Assembly (NCBI RefSeq): GCF_029784135.1
Contig: NC_073745.1
Location: 275,134,166 to 275,198,165 of the forward strand
Reading direction: 5' to 3'
Origin: Toxorhynchites rutilus septentrionalis
Taxonomy: Eukaryota; Arthropoda; Insecta; Diptera; Culicidae
DNA: 64,000 nt
Part shown: one piece after another, positions 13,041 through 26,419 of the stretch
Layout: every line of letters begins with the position of its first letter
How positions within the stretch are numbered: the first letter of the stretch is position 1
Program-made: the position numbers and the translations under genes
The notes under the pieces: generated by a model
Databases searched by the model: none
Told to the model about the DNA's origin: nothing
What the model saw: the letters and a program-made list of their open reading frames with translations, nothing else

Positions 13041-13979
13041 ATTTCTATATAGCGGAACCACTCAACGAGAAAAAGTAACGAAAAATTAATAGATTTCAAA
13101 TACATATTTCTCAATTACGTTATTATGATATATGACATACTATATACGATTAGATAGGAAATTTATGCAACATTTTGTTTGATAATAACACAAACAGTGA
13201 AGATAGTAAAATAAACAAACAATTTAGCGAATAAAGTGAACATATTTTTTCAAGATTTTATTCGTTGCTTGCGCTGTGGGGAAAGAACAACAAACATGTT
13301 TGCAAACAATTCGGCCCTCCATGGCAGAGATGGAAGAAACGTTTGTAAACTGCACGAAAGAACTGATTCGCCAAATAGATTGAGCGAATGGTCATCCGCC
13401 ACACGAATTGTTTCCGAATGAACTGACTAATATGACCTAACAAAACGCATGTAACGCTATGCTTATTTTATTAATGTATGCTCAATTTTGAATTTGAAAT
13501 TAGGATTGATCCCATCATTGCAATTGAACTAGATTTCCGCTTTTAATTTTTTTTTCGATTAATGCTTTATTTTAATGCTTTTTTAATTCATGTGAAATAA
13601 TTATATAATTTCTCTTTATCAGAATAAAAACTGGAGTCGAGACACTTGATAAATTGGATAACCAAATAATTTTATAGTGGGAAATCAAATTGAAAAAAGG
13701 TTCAAATTTGCTGATAGCAAGCATCTATCAGAATTAAAGGAGAGGAGATGACTTCATGGCGACATTCCTTCATCCTTAAAGCCTAGTTTAAAAGGTTGAA
13801 AGTTGAATGAATTTTATTAGACCGGTTGTTGTCTGATCATATCGCGCTCAATGAACGTTTCTCTCATGTAGGATATGATATTGGGTAATCTGGTAATGTC
13901 GAAAAATGCAGTGAAAGCTTGTTACTTGAGAGGTTATACTCACGCAATTCACGATATCATATCCAGAAGTACTAAAAAC

Positions 13980-14872
13980 TATGGATGGGTTATACCTATG
14001 ATATAACCGCAAGGTTGACGTAGGACTGCCGTTGGCTTAGTAATCATTTGTGTTTCTTCAATTAGTAATAATCGCATCTCGGATGTTCCTCATTGGGCAC
14101 GATATCGCCACTGCGCAGAACTATCTTTTGTGTGTATTGATTAAACTAGTGATTGAATGAAACAATTTACGAATTCAATTGCAAACAGCTCCCAATTTAG
14201 GTCAAATCACGCATTATTGTAGTAGTTATCGCAGCGAACAGTTATCAACATTTTGCCTAATCATCGAACGGTATGCTTAGAAATTCAGTGAGCTGGCAAC
14301 ATGAAGGGATATCTTCCAATGCAGTCTTGAATAACTGAGCCAAAGCGTTGCATTTGTACCCGCTTTTGTATACCGTGTTAGCAATGCCGATTTATCCAGG
14401 CTCCATGGTTTTGAAATCTGTGTTAGGGAAACATTCCGATTTGCATAAACGCAAGCGAGTGCAAAAGTACCTGCAGCTTGCATCTATTTTGCCATGCCGA
14501 TTTCCTCAGGCTCCATGGTTTCGAAGTCTGTGTTAGGGAAACATCCATTCATCCCTGCGATCGTACCTCTATCGTTGCGCAATCACAACTGAGTGGATTT
14601 CCGAGCGGTGCTCACTTATATACCGATTGGTGATTTCAATAGCCTGTTTTGAAAGCAATTTTAAGGCCAATTAAACAAGTTTTTGGATCAAAAATTAACA
14701 AGTATATAACGCGTAGACATTTTATCTTTCGAATGAAGTGTTTATCATACCATTTCGTTCAGTTGTTTAGGAGCTATTCACGCTCAAAATCTCGGTCTCC
14801 GGCGTAACACTTTCGTTTTCGAAACATTGATTTTACACCCCTGTATAAAAATAAAAAACGTAGTCCTACGTC
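13980..14872 (-). repeat. GACGTAGG-family repeat block with promoter
   Basis: It opens at a hairpin-type end (GGGTTATACCTATGATATAACC split over 13987-14008) with the box at 14017-14030. It contains degenerate 90-bp repeats at 14380-14545, a minus-strand CCAAT/TATA/initiator promoter at 14587-14630, and closes with the box at 14859-14872. Minus orientation matches the plus-strand copies at 20718 and 49216. Confidence 0.65.
14587..14630 (-). promoter_or_regulatory. pol II core promoter in repeat (copy 1)
   Basis: Minus strand: CCAAT at 14630-14626, TATATAAG at 14622-14615, initiator TCAGTT at 14592-14587. It is the same promoter as those at 20960 and 51297. Spacing of TATA to initiator is near 30 bp, standard for arthropods. 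Confidence 0.6.
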
Positions 14873-14940
14873 AAAAATAGTAATTCATTTGGGCACCTAC
14901 ACTTACCCAAATTATCTTGTTTATTTCCCTTTCTCTTCCC

Positions 14941-14972
14941 TATAAAAATGCAGCTTCCGTTGGAATCAGTTC
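14941..14972 (+). promoter_or_regulatory. TATA plus initiator core promoter
   Basis: TATAAAA at 14941-14947 and an arthropod initiator TCAGTTC at 14966-14972 give a consensus core promoter. No conserved coding sequence follows; the downstream sequence changes within about 100 bp into repeat DNA with a CCAAT-like TGATTGGCCCGA at about 15090. Confidence 0.5.
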
Positions 14973-15839
14973 AATCCACACAAACTTCACTTGGCCTCTA
15001 GGCTCAGAGCCTTCTACTTTTTTGTTGAGATAAACAATTGAATAATGTTGAAATGTCAATCATTAACTAAACGGGATAAATCCAACGTTTTGATTGGCCC
15101 GATTTGTGCTTCTCACATTGTACCGACCAAAAGAAGCAAACAGGGTAACAGCGGATCACAACTTGAAAACAAGCATATATGGTCGGTGTTAAGTCGGACC
15201 GGACTATGTGAAATCTTTATGATCTCGAGACAAACGAACTTGATGTTTAGTGCTATAAACGGTTGTCTTTGACTAGTCAAAACAATTTCGATCCGTTATT
15301 CCTGCTTTACGCTTGATTTTCCAAATCTGATAAATGTGGTATGTAGCTTACAAAATACTAATCCTAATGCAATTAATAACTCGATGCTCTTTCAAAGGTA
15401 TTACTCCAACTAACTCCGACCAGTACAACATCCATATCAAAATTTAATACGACCACCAAGGTTTAATTGACAGCCCTCGGTTTACTCCTACGTCGCTTCG
15501 GTTGTGACCAAAACATTACCCATCCGTCTTTTTGTTTACATTTCAAAAATACGAACTTTGCTTGAAATAGAAATACATCTATTAGAAACTCAACTCAGAT
15601 TCTGCCCGCAAATGTTAGATGGTGCTGTAATGGTGCTATTGTGCGTATAAAGAATCTGAACAACTGTGCATCGAGCTTAAAAGCAATGGCCGAACTCTCG
15701 ACGCTTAAGAAGGTAGTGGCAAATTGCGACAAGACGCCCTAAATACGATCCCGGCAGCTAAACATGACTATGCTAACGAAGTTCGATGGCTGACTCCAAC
15801 TTTCGCGAAAGTTGATTAGACTTGTTCCTTGTTTCAATA

Positions 15840-16870
15840 GCCTTAAAATTGCTTTCAAAACAGGCTATTAAAATAGTCACCAAGAGCCTGTTTGTGCATC
15901 TTAGGCCAGAAGGGAATCCATCAGGAAGAGAGTGATGCCACTGAAAAGGCGACCAAGAATATCAGCATCGAAAAACGGTTCCGCTTAAGGTACTGGAGCA
16001 GCCGCCACACACACACATATACGTGCTTATACCAAACCATGCACATATACCAAACCTTCTCTCGATTCAATCACGGACAAAAAGCATACTTGAGCGATAT
16101 TCTGGTGGTGAAACGCATTCATTTTTCGCGAGGACATCGACTGGACGAGCTGAACGAGTTGAACGGCGAGGGATCGAGTGATTCATTACCTGACCTGACC
16201 TGACCTGAAACGCATTCAGTTTGTTTCGAACTATGAGGGAGCGCAGAAAAGCCGATCCATCAGGAGGAGAAGTGAAGGCGACCAAGAGAGTATCAGCATC
16301 GAAAAACGGTTCCCCTTGAGGCATCGGAGCAGCCGCCACACACACACATACACGCGCGAAATTCTTTCCATTTGGTTGCTATCCAGCATCGAGAAGATTC
16401 CGAAAAGATGTCATCGTCACTGAAAAATAATCTTCCAGTTCTCCTTGGAATTGAAAAATACATTCAAGCGAAAGAGTTTATTTTAAAGTTTTATATCCAT
16501 AAAACACACATAAACAACACAATCCCCGCTCTACGCGCACTGGCAAACGATGTTTACTCAACAATTTCTCAAACGAGAAATGGGTGTTGTGAGAAAGGAT
16601 GAGCGGACGCAAAAATTATGTAGATTGATTTGATGCAACAGATATTTTGCCTGTTGGAAATGGAATACAAATCATATCGCAATACAAGCAATGTATTATG
16701 TATTATACAACTTTTGTGTGATTGTTTCTTTTGCTGAATATTGTGCCTCCAACGTAACGCTCTCGTTTTCGAAGTCCTCCAAATATTCATTTATTCATTC
16801 ATTCAGAATTGATTCAGATGCAACTAAAAACAAATGATCAACGGTAGTCCTACGTCACCCTTGCGGTAAT
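15840..16870 (+). repeat. diverged single copy of the array-family element
   Basis: This stretch matches the transcribed part of the promoter element (CACCAAGAGCCTGTTTGTGC) and the core of the 710-bp unit (AAAAAGCATACTT, GCGATATTCTGGTGGTGA). It ends at the box 16841-16856 followed by CCCTTGCGGTAATACC. It includes a short (CCTGA)n run at about 16190-16208. It is much more diverged than the array copies, so it is an older member. Confidence 0.6.
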
Positions 16871-18700
16871 ACCACAGATATAAACCACTTCCTGTTTTTT
16901 GTTCTATCTTTATTTTTCCGCGAAACTTATTTTTTGAACGACCCTCGTATAATTCTGCCAAGCTTGGTTGCAGTGTCAAAAATCATCGGATCTATTCGAT
17001 TCTCAATATAGTTGAATTTCGTTTTGTAATATAACTGGTATCTTGGGATCTAAATCTAATAGGTGCTCTGCCAAAAACAGTGTTGACTACTCTCTTGTGG
17101 CAAATGTAATGATGTTCCCAGCCAACGCAACCAAATATTGGGTTCTGTACAACGATTGAAAGGCCTGTTACAATTTCTCATCCATATAACGAACATCTAT
17201 TTTCATAAATTTACTGATTTAATTCTGCATTCGCTGTAGTATTTTAAAATTATAAGGAGTATATATTATTGTGTTCAATTAAGAATTTGAAAAGTCAATC
17301 AAAAGTTCAATAAGGTTGTCGTATCTATTGCACATTGTATTGATTATTTGGAAAGGGACAAAAACAGCAATACAATTTTAGTAAGAGAAGCAACCTATTA
17401 GATCTTTTCGTAGGGTCATAATCTGTAATTGGTAGAAAATCGTGAGAAGCCGGATAACATTATGATAATCTCTTCGATTATTATTTCAATTTGCGTATCA
17501 CATTTACGGCATGTGCATTTCACATCACGTGATTTCACTTAACGATCTTGGGTTAGGTTAACACAACTGTGTGCACGAAAATAGGAATACAAATATCGCC
17601 ACAGGCTTCTGATTTCCAGCTCCATCCTTTACGTACACAAGTTTCACAACTTCATAAATCATTCGAGGCGGCAGGATTCCATGCGTCTTTCCCTATTCCT
17701 ATTACAACTCTGACCACGACATGGCAGAATGTTGAGAACGACCAAGTTATATAACAAAATCTTCATCTCTTGCCCTATTACAACACATCTCGTTTTTGTT
17801 CTTCGATTATTCGTTTGTAGGAAGGAAGACGTAGGAAGATGGACAGCATCGCCAATAGCTTACAGGAGAGTGAAAAATCGAATATGTGGTTGTCCTTGCT
17901 CTTTGTCCGGATCTTAACCTCTTTTTACTACCATCATTGCAGCTATAAACTTTTGATCAATATGATAGTACATTTATCAGTATTCACAAGATTTTCACTA
18001 CACTAAGGTATAATTGCGTTCCAACGAAAATTGATGATGGGACAAGCGTTTCAGATGAAATCAATGGACATACGAGGCAGACTCCACACAGCTTTATTCT
18101 TTTTTATAGCTCGTGGTTACTAATTTATGAATAGAGTTCAACTAAAAAAGAAGTAACCAATAAAATTAGAAATTTCACTTCTTCACCGGAAAGCTATAGC
18201 CTAAATGGACAAAACTCCCTTCACTATGTATGCATAATTTTCACTATTTTTTCACCAACACGCTTCTCGTACCTCTCGAACGGAAAACTCGATCCAAATA
18301 TAACTTTCCTGTACACCACGGAGTGCTTTCGTTTTACGGGAGTTGGCGAAAACGTGTCTGTTCTGCTTTTTTCCTGCCTCTTAACTCAGAATAAATTGCC
18401 GCCCTGGATACAGTATGGTATACTTGGTAAATGTATTTTCGGTTTTAGTTTTCACAATCACGAGTTAAATATACTTTTTAGTTCCAAGCAAGTCTGAACT
18501 CTTCCGATGACCGAATGAAACTGGCCCCTTCGAGTTGTCGAATATTCTCTTTTGCTATCCCGCACACAGTGGAAAACTCGTTCATTCAAGTCTCTCACTC
18601 TCTGTAGCTGCGCTCAAATGCGCGCTGCCGCATGAACTTTTACATTTTCAGGATATTGTTGGCATCAGGAAAGTGCAATGTTTTGGAGAATTGGCGATTT
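16871..18700. other. no gene recognised
   Basis: AT-rich DNA without a recognisable gene, RNA or bounded repeat. Confidence 0.35.
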
Positions 18701-18855
18701 GGCGTCGTGCACAAATTACGTAACGCGATAAGGGTGGGGAGGGGGGTCGAGGTTGCGTTACTTTCTGTGTATTAGAGGTAGGAAATTGCGTTACGTAGGG
18801 GGGGAGGGGGTCCAAAATCCGGATTTTTAGCGTTACGTAATTTGTGCACGACGCC
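18701..18855. mobile_element. 155-bp palindromic MITE
   Basis: Terminal inverted repeats GGCGTCGTGCACAAATTACG and their reverse complement lie at 18701 and 18855, continuing inward through further inverted GCGTTACGTA copies, so most of the element can fold on itself. TTT occurs on both sides and may be a 3-bp duplication. A right-end fragment of the same family lies at about 26780-26826. Confidence 0.75.
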
Positions 18856-19004
18856 TTTTCTATTTTTCAATTAATATGAACTCTTATTCCTCGAGGTGTT
18901 TTTTGCTCACGTGAACCAGCAATTCCAGACGATTTTGGTTGAATTAGGAGAGCGCTTTTTATGTTCTTTAAAATAATTCATACTAAAAAACGGATGCGTT
19001 ATAT

Positions 19005-19800
19005 TTATGACAAACCGCAAGATTGACGTATGACTACCGTTGGTTTGGTAATCATTTGTTTGTATTGATTAAATTATTGATTGTATGAAACAATTTCTGA
19101 ATTCAATTAAATTCAACATATTGACTTCGTAGGTAGGAGTTTGAACAAATCCCATGTTAGGTCAATGCGTTGTTCTTCACGTTCTTCATTACAAGTAAAT
19201 TTAACGAATATGTCTTACCGTCCGTTATTATTTTACGTATGGCATGATGGCTAGGACTTTTCTTTCATTCATCGTGGACTTTCTAAATGTGTGAACGAAA
19301 GAATTGTCAAACGATCATTGTAAGTTTTACATTTCTCTCTGAAGTTATTGCATCTCCCAATTGTACGTAATTCTCGAACCGCAAATTTACTTGATTTGAT
19401 GAACTTCAGGCGCTCAGTTTCGATTTTGTCCCCCCCCACCCCCGATGTAACAATAAATGACACAAGACGTGACGATCAAACCACTCGGCCTAATGTCGTG
19501 CTAATTGCCCTTCATCGATTTGGGATTTTGACGTGGGACTATGTCTAACCGGAATATATGGAGGGTAAAATGAAAACCTAAACGCAGAACATGCAGGAAA
19601 AAATGAAAGATTTCGAATGCTTATAGCTCGAACATTTCGTACTGGATAGGAGAGATGTTTGCATCACTTGATAGGGAATATTTCTACGCATCTATCGCAA
19701 CTAACAAAATGTTGTTTTTCATTAGATAAACAATTGAATAACTGTAAAATATTAGGCGTTATCTGAACGCCCTAACTGCATCGTTTTGATTGGCCCGATT
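19005..19800 (+). repeat. GACGTAGG-family module, hairpin and box ends
   Basis: A degraded hairpin-type end with its box at 19024-19038 and a box-type end GACGTGGGACTATGTC at 19530-19545. The latter is followed by the AGATAAACAATTGAATAACTG module, then a CCAAT-like TTTTGATTGGCCCGA at about 19785. Confidence 0.55.
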
Positions 19801-19804
19801 TACG

Positions 19805-20420
19805 GTTTCCCTAACACAGCCATCAAAACCAAGCAGCCTTGGGGAAATCGGCATTGCAAATACATGAAAGTATGGGGACTTTTGTTCTCATCGAAAAATG
19901 TTCCCTAACACAGACTTTAAAACCAAGCAGCGAAATCGGCATTGCAAACACACGAAAGAGCCTAGAGGCGAGTGAACTGAAAAGTTTAAACCCTCTTTAA
20001 GCCAAAAAGAAGAAGAAGAACACACGAAAGTAGGGGGAGCTTTTGTTCCCACCGAAATGTGTTCCCTAATAGAGATTTCTAAACCAAGGTGCCTGGAGAA
20101 ATCGGTATTTCAAATTCATGCAAATCGGGGGTATTTTTGTTCCGACTGGAATGTGTTTCCCTAACACAGACTTCAAATCCATGGAGCGTGGGGAAATCGG
20201 CATTGCGAATTCATACAAATAGGGGGTATTTTTGTTCCGATTGAAATGTGTTTCCCTAACACAGACTTCAAAACCGATGTTTCTGGGGAAATCGGCTCTG
20301 CAAATAAATGCAAACTGCGAGTACTTTTGTCCTCGCTTGCCTTTGTGCAGAGTGGAATATGTCTGTCCTAACGTGATCTTCTAAACTTAGGAACCTGGGA
20401 AAATCGTGCAGACACTAGAA
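19805..20420 (+). repeat. about 90-bp degenerate tandem repeat block
   Basis: Five to six diverged copies of a unit recur: CCCTAACACAGACTTC, then AAAACCAAG, then GGGGAAATCGGCATTGCAAA, then a (G)GGGG..CTTTTGTTCC segment. One copy is split by the short SINE insertion at 19959-20018. Other blocks of the same repeat are at 14380-14545, 26960-27260, 28820-28985, 29805-29970, 50030-51010 and 52730-52940. Confidence 0.75.
19959..20018 (+). mobile_element. 60-bp 5'-truncated SINE tail insertion
   Basis: The insert starts AGCCTAGAGGCGAGTGAACT and ends in AAGAAGAAGAAG. It is flanked by the perfect 12-bp duplication AACACACGAAAG (19947-19958 and 20019-20030) and interrupts one 90-bp repeat unit. The CTAGAGGCGAATGAACTG-type tail is shared by several SINE fragments in this window. 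Confidence 0.85.
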
Positions 20421-20959
20421 GCGAATGAACTTCCCAGTTTCAAGCAAATTCGAGATTCGAGAAGTATGTACACTTTTGGGATGTAAACTTCAGAGGGAAA
20501 TGTAAAATAAAATAATCGTTTGATAATTTTTTTTGTCTTTATTGGAAAGATTTTCAGCCTTAGGCTGGTTCATCAAACGTTTGATAATTCTTCCGTACAT
20601 ATATTTTGTTCTAGTCATCATACCAAACGTAAAAGGTCCGTCATTAAATTTACTTGTAACGAAGAACAATCAATCACAATAAACGAATTGACTTTACACG
20701 GCATTTGTTCATTTTTTGACGTAGGACTACGTCTTTCATTTCTATACCGGGGTGTAAAATCAAAGTTTCGAAAACGAAAGCGTTACGCCGGAGACCGAGA
20801 TTTTGAGCGTTAATAGCTCCTAAACAACTGAACGAAATGGTATGATAAACACTTCATTCGAAAGATAAAATGTCTACGCGTTATATACTTGTTACTTTTT
20901 GATCCAAAAACTTGTTTCAATAGTCTTAAAATTGCTTTCAAAACAGGCTATTGAAATCA

Positions 20960-21004
20960 CCAATCGGTATATAAGCGAGCGGCGCTCGGAAATCCACTCA
21001 GTTC
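20960..21004 (+). promoter_or_regulatory. pol II core promoter in repeat (copy 2)
   Basis: CCAAT at 20960-20964, TATATAAG at 20968-20975, and TCAGTTC at 20998-21004 put the initiator A 32 bp after the first T of the TATA box. This is a textbook arthropod core promoter and resembles replication-dependent histone promoters. The presumed transcript runs into the first array module. Confidence 0.65.
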
Positions 21005-21193
21005 TAATTGAACAGCGATTGGAGCATGTTGTCGCTGTTGCGGTGAAGCTCTTTATTTATCATGAAAGCGCGGATGAACGGTGTCACCAAGAGCCTGTTT
21101 GTGCACCCTAGGCCAGAAGGGAATCTATCAGGAGGAGAGTGATGCCACAAACGGTTCCCTGGGAAGACATCGCTACACACACATACACGCGCG

Positions 21194-24100
21194 GCTATTA
21201 ACAGGTGGTTATCGAGTTGACATTAACCACTGGTGGGCTTCCAGTATCGAGGAAAATGTGGAAATATCTAATCGTTACTGAAAATAATCTGCCAGTTCCT
21301 TTGGGAATTTTCAAAATATATTCATGTGAAAGAGTTTAATTGAATGTTTTCTATCCATGTAACACTGTGACCAAATATGTTTCAATCAAGTGCTATTAAC
21401 AGGTGGTTATCGAGTTGGCATTAACCACTGGTGGGCTTCCAGTATCGAGGAAAATGTGGAAATAACTAATCGTTACTGAAAATAATCTGCCAGTTCCTTT
21501 GGGAATTTTCAAAATATATTCATGTGAAAGAGTTTAATTGAATGTTTTCTATCAATGTAACACTGTGACCAAATACATTTGGTATTGTGGTTTTTCAAAC
21601 AATCGCAATTAACAGGATAGCTTCAGAAGATTATTCTTCCCCATCAGTAGGATATTTCCGTATCCAATATTGTATGCGCCCGCAATCGATTATTGCTCAG
21701 TCGCCGAAAGTTCCGAGCTCAGAGAGTTCATTCCCCTCTAGTTTGCCTTCCAAATTGCCATCGTAAACCACACCTTCTCTCGATTCAATCACACACAAAA
21801 AGCATACTTAAGCGATATTCTGGTGGTGAGACACATTCATTTTTCGTGAGGACATCGACAAGACAACATCGTTGCCTAACGTGCTGGAGGAGGTGGACGG
21901 CGAAGGATCGACACATACACGCGCAGAACTCTTTCCGTTAGGATGCCATTCAGCATCGGGAAAGTTCCGGAAAGATCTAATCATTGCTGGAAAATAATCT
22001 GCCAGTTCCTCTGGGAATTTTCAAAATATATTCATGTGAAAGAGTTTAATTGAATGTTTTCTATCCATGTTACACTGTGACCAAATATGTTTCAATCAAG
22101 TGCTATTAACAGGTGGTTATCGAGTTGGCATTAACCACTGGTGGGCTTCCAGTATCGAGGAAAATGTGGAAATATCTAATCGTTACTGAAAATAATCTGC
22201 CAGTTCCTTTGGGAATTTTCAAAATATATTCATGTGAAAGAGTTTAATTGAATGTTTTCTATCCATGTAACACTGTGACCAAATACATTTGGTTTTGTGG
22301 TTTTTCAATCAATCGCAATTAACAGGATAGCTTCAGAAGATTATTCTTCCCCATCAGTAGGATATTTCCGTATCCAATATTGTATGCGCCCGCAATCGAT
22401 TATTGCTCAGTCGCCGAAAGTTCCGAGCTCAGAGAGTTCATTCCCCTCTAGTTTGCCTTCCAAATTGCCATCGTAAACCACACCTTCTCTCGATTCAATC
22501 ACACACAAAAAGCATACTTAAGCGATATTCTGGTGGTGAGACACATTCATTTTTCGTGAGGACATCGACAAGACAACATCGTTGCCTAACGTGCTGGAGG
22601 AGGTGGACGGTGAAGGATCGCCACATACACGCGCAGAACTCTTTCCGTTAGGATGCCATTCAGCATCGGGAAAGTTCCGGAAAGATCTAATCATTGCTGG
22701 AAAATAATCTGCCAGTTCCTCTGGGAATTTTCAAAATATATTCATGTGAAAGAGTTTAATTGAATGTTTTCTATCCATGTTACACTGTGACCAAATATGT
22801 TTCAATCAAGTGCTATTAACAGGTGGTTATCGAGTTGGCATTAACCACTGGTGGGCTTCCAGTATCGAGGAAAATGTGGAAATATCTAATCGTTACTGAA
22901 AATAATCTGCCAGTTCCTTTGGGAATTTTCAAAATATATTCATGTGAAAGAGTTTAATTGAATGTTTTCTATCCATGTAACACTGTGACCAAATACATTT
23001 GGTTTTGTGGTTTTTCAATCAATCGCAATTAACAGGATAGCTTCAGAAGATTATTCTTCCCCATCAGTAGGATATTTCCGTATCCAATATTGTATGCGCC
23101 CGCAATCGATTATTGCTCAGTCGCCGAAAGTTCCGAGCTCAGAGAGTTCATTCCCCTCTAGTTTGCCTTCCAAATTGCCATCGTAAACCACACCTTCTCT
23201 CGATTCAATCACACACAAAAAGCATACTTAAGCGATATTCTGGTGGTGAGACACATTCATTTTTCGTGAGGACATCGACAAGACAACATCGTTGCCTAAC
23301 GTGCTGGAGGAGGTGGACGGCGAAGGATCGACACATACACGCGCAGAACTCTTTCCGTTAGGATGCCATTCAGCATCGGGAAAGTTCCGGAAAGATCTAA
23401 TCATTGCTGGAAAATAATCTGCCAGTTCCTCTGGGAATTTTCAAAATATATTCATGTGAAAGAGTTTAATTGAATGTTTTCTATCCATGTTACACTGTGA
23501 CCAAATATGTTTCAATCAAGTGCTATTAACAGGTGGTTATCGAGTTGGCATTAACCACTGGTGGGCTTCCAGTATCGAGGAAAATGTGGAAATATCTAAT
23601 CGTTACTGAAAATAATCTGCCAGTTCCTTTGGGAATTTTCAAAATATATTCATGTGAAAGAGTTTAATTGAATGTTTTCTATCCATGTAACACTGTGACC
23701 AAATACATTTGGTTTTGTGGTTTTTCAATCAATCGCAATTAACAGGATAGCTTCAGAAGATTATTCTTCCCCATCAGTAGGATATTTCCGTATCCAATAT
23801 TGTATGCGCCCGCAATCGATTATTGCTCAGTCGCCGAAAGTTCCGAGCTCAGAGAGTTCATTCCCCTCTAGTTTGCCTTCCAAATTGCCATCGTAAACCA
23901 CACCTTCTCTCGATTCAATCACACACAAAAAGCATACTTAAGCGATATTCTGGTGGTGAGACACATTCATTTTTCGTGAGGACATCGACAAGACAACATC
24001 GTTGCCTAACGTGCTGGAGGAGGTGGACGGCGAAGGATCGACACATACACGCGCAGAACTCTTTCCGTTAGGATGCCATTCAGCATCGGGAAAGTTCCGG

Positions 24101-26100
24101 AAAGATCTAATCATTGCTGGAAAATAATCTGCCAGTTCCTCTGGGAATTTTCAAAATATATTCATGTGAAAGAGTTTAATTGAATGTTTTCTATCCATGT
24201 TACACTGTGACCAAATATGTTTCAATCAAGTGCTATTAACAGGTGGTTATCGAGTTGGCATTAACCACTGGTGGGCTTCCAGTATCGAGGAAAATGTGGA
24301 AATATCTAATCGTTACTGAAAATAATCTGCCAGTTCCTTTGGGAATTTTCAAAATATATTCATGTGAAAGAGTTTAATTGAATGTTTTCTATCCATGTAA
24401 CACTGTGACCAAATACATTTGGTTTTGTGGTTTTTCAATCAATCGCAATTAACAGGATAGCTTCAGAAGATTATTCTTCCCCATCAGTAGGATATTTCCG
24501 TATCCAATATTGTATGCGCCCGCAATCGATTATTGCTCAGTCGCCGAAAGTTCCGAGCTCAGAGAGTTCATTCCCCTCTAGTTTGCCTTCCAAATTGCCA
24601 TCGTAAACCACACCTTCTCTCGATTCAATCACACACAAAAAGCATACTTAAGCGATATTCTGGTGGTGAGACACATTCATTTTTCGTGAGGACATCGACA
24701 AGACAACATCGTTGCCTAACGTGCTGGAGGAGGTGGACGGTGAAGGATCGACACATACACGCGCAGAACTCTTTCCGTTAGGATGCCATTCAGCATCGGG
24801 AAAGTTCCGGAAAGATCTAATCATTGCTGGAAAATACTCTGCCAGTTCCTCTGGGAATTTTCAAAATATATTCATGTGAAAGAGTTTAATTGAATGTTTT
24901 CTATCCATGTTACACTGTGACCAAATATGTTTCAATCAAGTGCTATTAACAGGTGGTTATCGAGTTGGCATTAACCACTGGTGGGCTTCCAGTATCGAGG
25001 AAAATGTGGAAATATCTAATCGTTACTGAAAATAATCTGCCAGTTCCTTTGGGAATTTTCAAAATATATTCATGTGAAAGAGTTTAATTGAATGTTTTCT
25101 ATCCATGTAACACTGTGACCAAATACATTTGGTTTTGTGGTTTTTCAATCAATCGCAATTAACAGGATAGCTTCAGAAGATTATTCTTCCCCATCAGTAG
25201 GATATTTCCGTATCCAATATTGTATGCGCCCGCAATCGATTATTGCTCAGTCGCCGAAAGTTCCGAGCTCAGAGAGTTCATTCCCCTCTAGTTTGCCTTC
25301 CAAATTGCCATCGTAAACCACGCCTTCTCTCTATTCAATCACACACAAAAAGCATACTTAAGCGATATGCTGGTGGTGAGACACATTCATTTTTCGTGAG
25401 GACATCGACAAGACAACATCGTTGCCTAACGTGCTGGAGGAGGTGGACGGCGAAGCATCGACACATACACGCGCAGAACTCTTTCCGTTAGGATGCCATT
25501 CAGCATCGGGAAAGTTCCGGAAAGATCTAATCATTGCTGGAAAATAATCTGCCAGTTCCTCTGGGAATTTTCAAAATATATTCATGTGAAAGAGTTTAAT
25601 TGAATGTTTTCTATCCATGTAACACTGTGACCAAATATATTTCAATCATGTGCTATTAACAGGTGGTTATCGAGTTGGCATTAACCACTGGTGGGCTTCC
25701 AGTATCGAGGAAAATGTGGAAATAACTAATCGCTACTGAAAATAATCTGCCAGTTCCTCTGGGAATTTTCAAAATATATTCATGTGAAAGAGTTTAATTG
25801 AATGTTTTCTATCCATGTAACACTGTGACCAAATATGTTTCAATCAAGTGCTATTAACAGATGGTTATCGAGTTAGCATTAACCACTGGTGGGCTTCCAG
25901 TATCGAGGAAAATGTGGAAATATCTAATCGTTACTGAAAATAATCTGCCAGTTCCTCTGGGAATTTAAAATTACATTCATGTGAAAGAGTTTATTTTAAT
26001 GTTTTCTATCCATGAAACACTGTGACCAAATACATTTGGTTTTGTGATTTTTCAATCAATCGCAATTAACAGGATAGCTTCTGAAGATTATTCTTCCCCA
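21194..26100 (+). repeat. satellite-like array, six 710-bp units
   Basis: The marker GCTATTAACAGGTGGTTATC starts at 21392, 22102, 22812, 23522, 24232, 24942 and 25652, exactly 710 bp apart. Extra copies at 21194 and 25850 are 198 bp from the outer units. Each 710-bp unit is a 198-bp module plus a 512-bp module. Internal units differ by only a few substitutions, so the array was homogenised recently. An 82-codon open frame repeats in each unit but starts at TTG and has no known motif, so it is not called as a gene. Confidence 0.9.
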
Positions 26101-26419
26101 TCAGTAGGATATTTCCGTATCCAATATTGGATGCATAAAACCTTGTGGCTCCAACGTAACGCTCTCGTTTTCGAAGTTCTCCAAATATTCATTCATTCAT
26201 AATGAATTCAGATTCAACTTCAAACAAATGATCTCTAAATCAACGATAGTCCTACGTCACCCTTGCGGTTATACCATAGATATAACCCACTTCCTGTTTT
26301 TTACTCACAGAGCAAATATATTGAACTCAATTGAATTTGGAAACTGTTTCATTCAATCAAGAATTTAATCAATACAAACGAATGATTGCTAATCTAAGGT
26401 AGTTCCACGTCAACCTTGC

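Larger units (their letters stand above)
20718..26290 (+). repeat. array-bearing element bounded by two boxes
   Basis: It begins at GACGTAGGACTACGTC (20718-20733) followed by CTATACCGGGGTGTAAAATC. It runs through a CCAAT/TATA/initiator promoter, the 710-bp tandem array, and a 3' part ending at ATAGTCCTACGTCAC (26246-26260) and the hairpin GGTTATACCATAGATATAACC-type end at 26268-26288. The copy at 49216-52628 has the same order of parts but a single diverged unit, so the array grew inside a pre-existing repeat. Confidence 0.7.

Noticed and set aside
15892..16203. A gene beginning CILGQKGIHQEESDATEKAT
   Set aside because: It is the transcribed part of the GACGTAGG-family repeat (also at 21081 and 51430), the reading frame differs among copies, and no start or motif is conserved.
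21693..25491. Six identical 82-codon open frames, 710 bp apart, as a gene family
   Set aside because: Each starts at TTG not ATG, has low-complexity basic composition and no known motif; the repetition follows from the satellite unit itself.
21194..26100. CRISPR-like array
   Set aside because: Units are 710 bp and contiguous without short unique spacers; the genome is eukaryotic.
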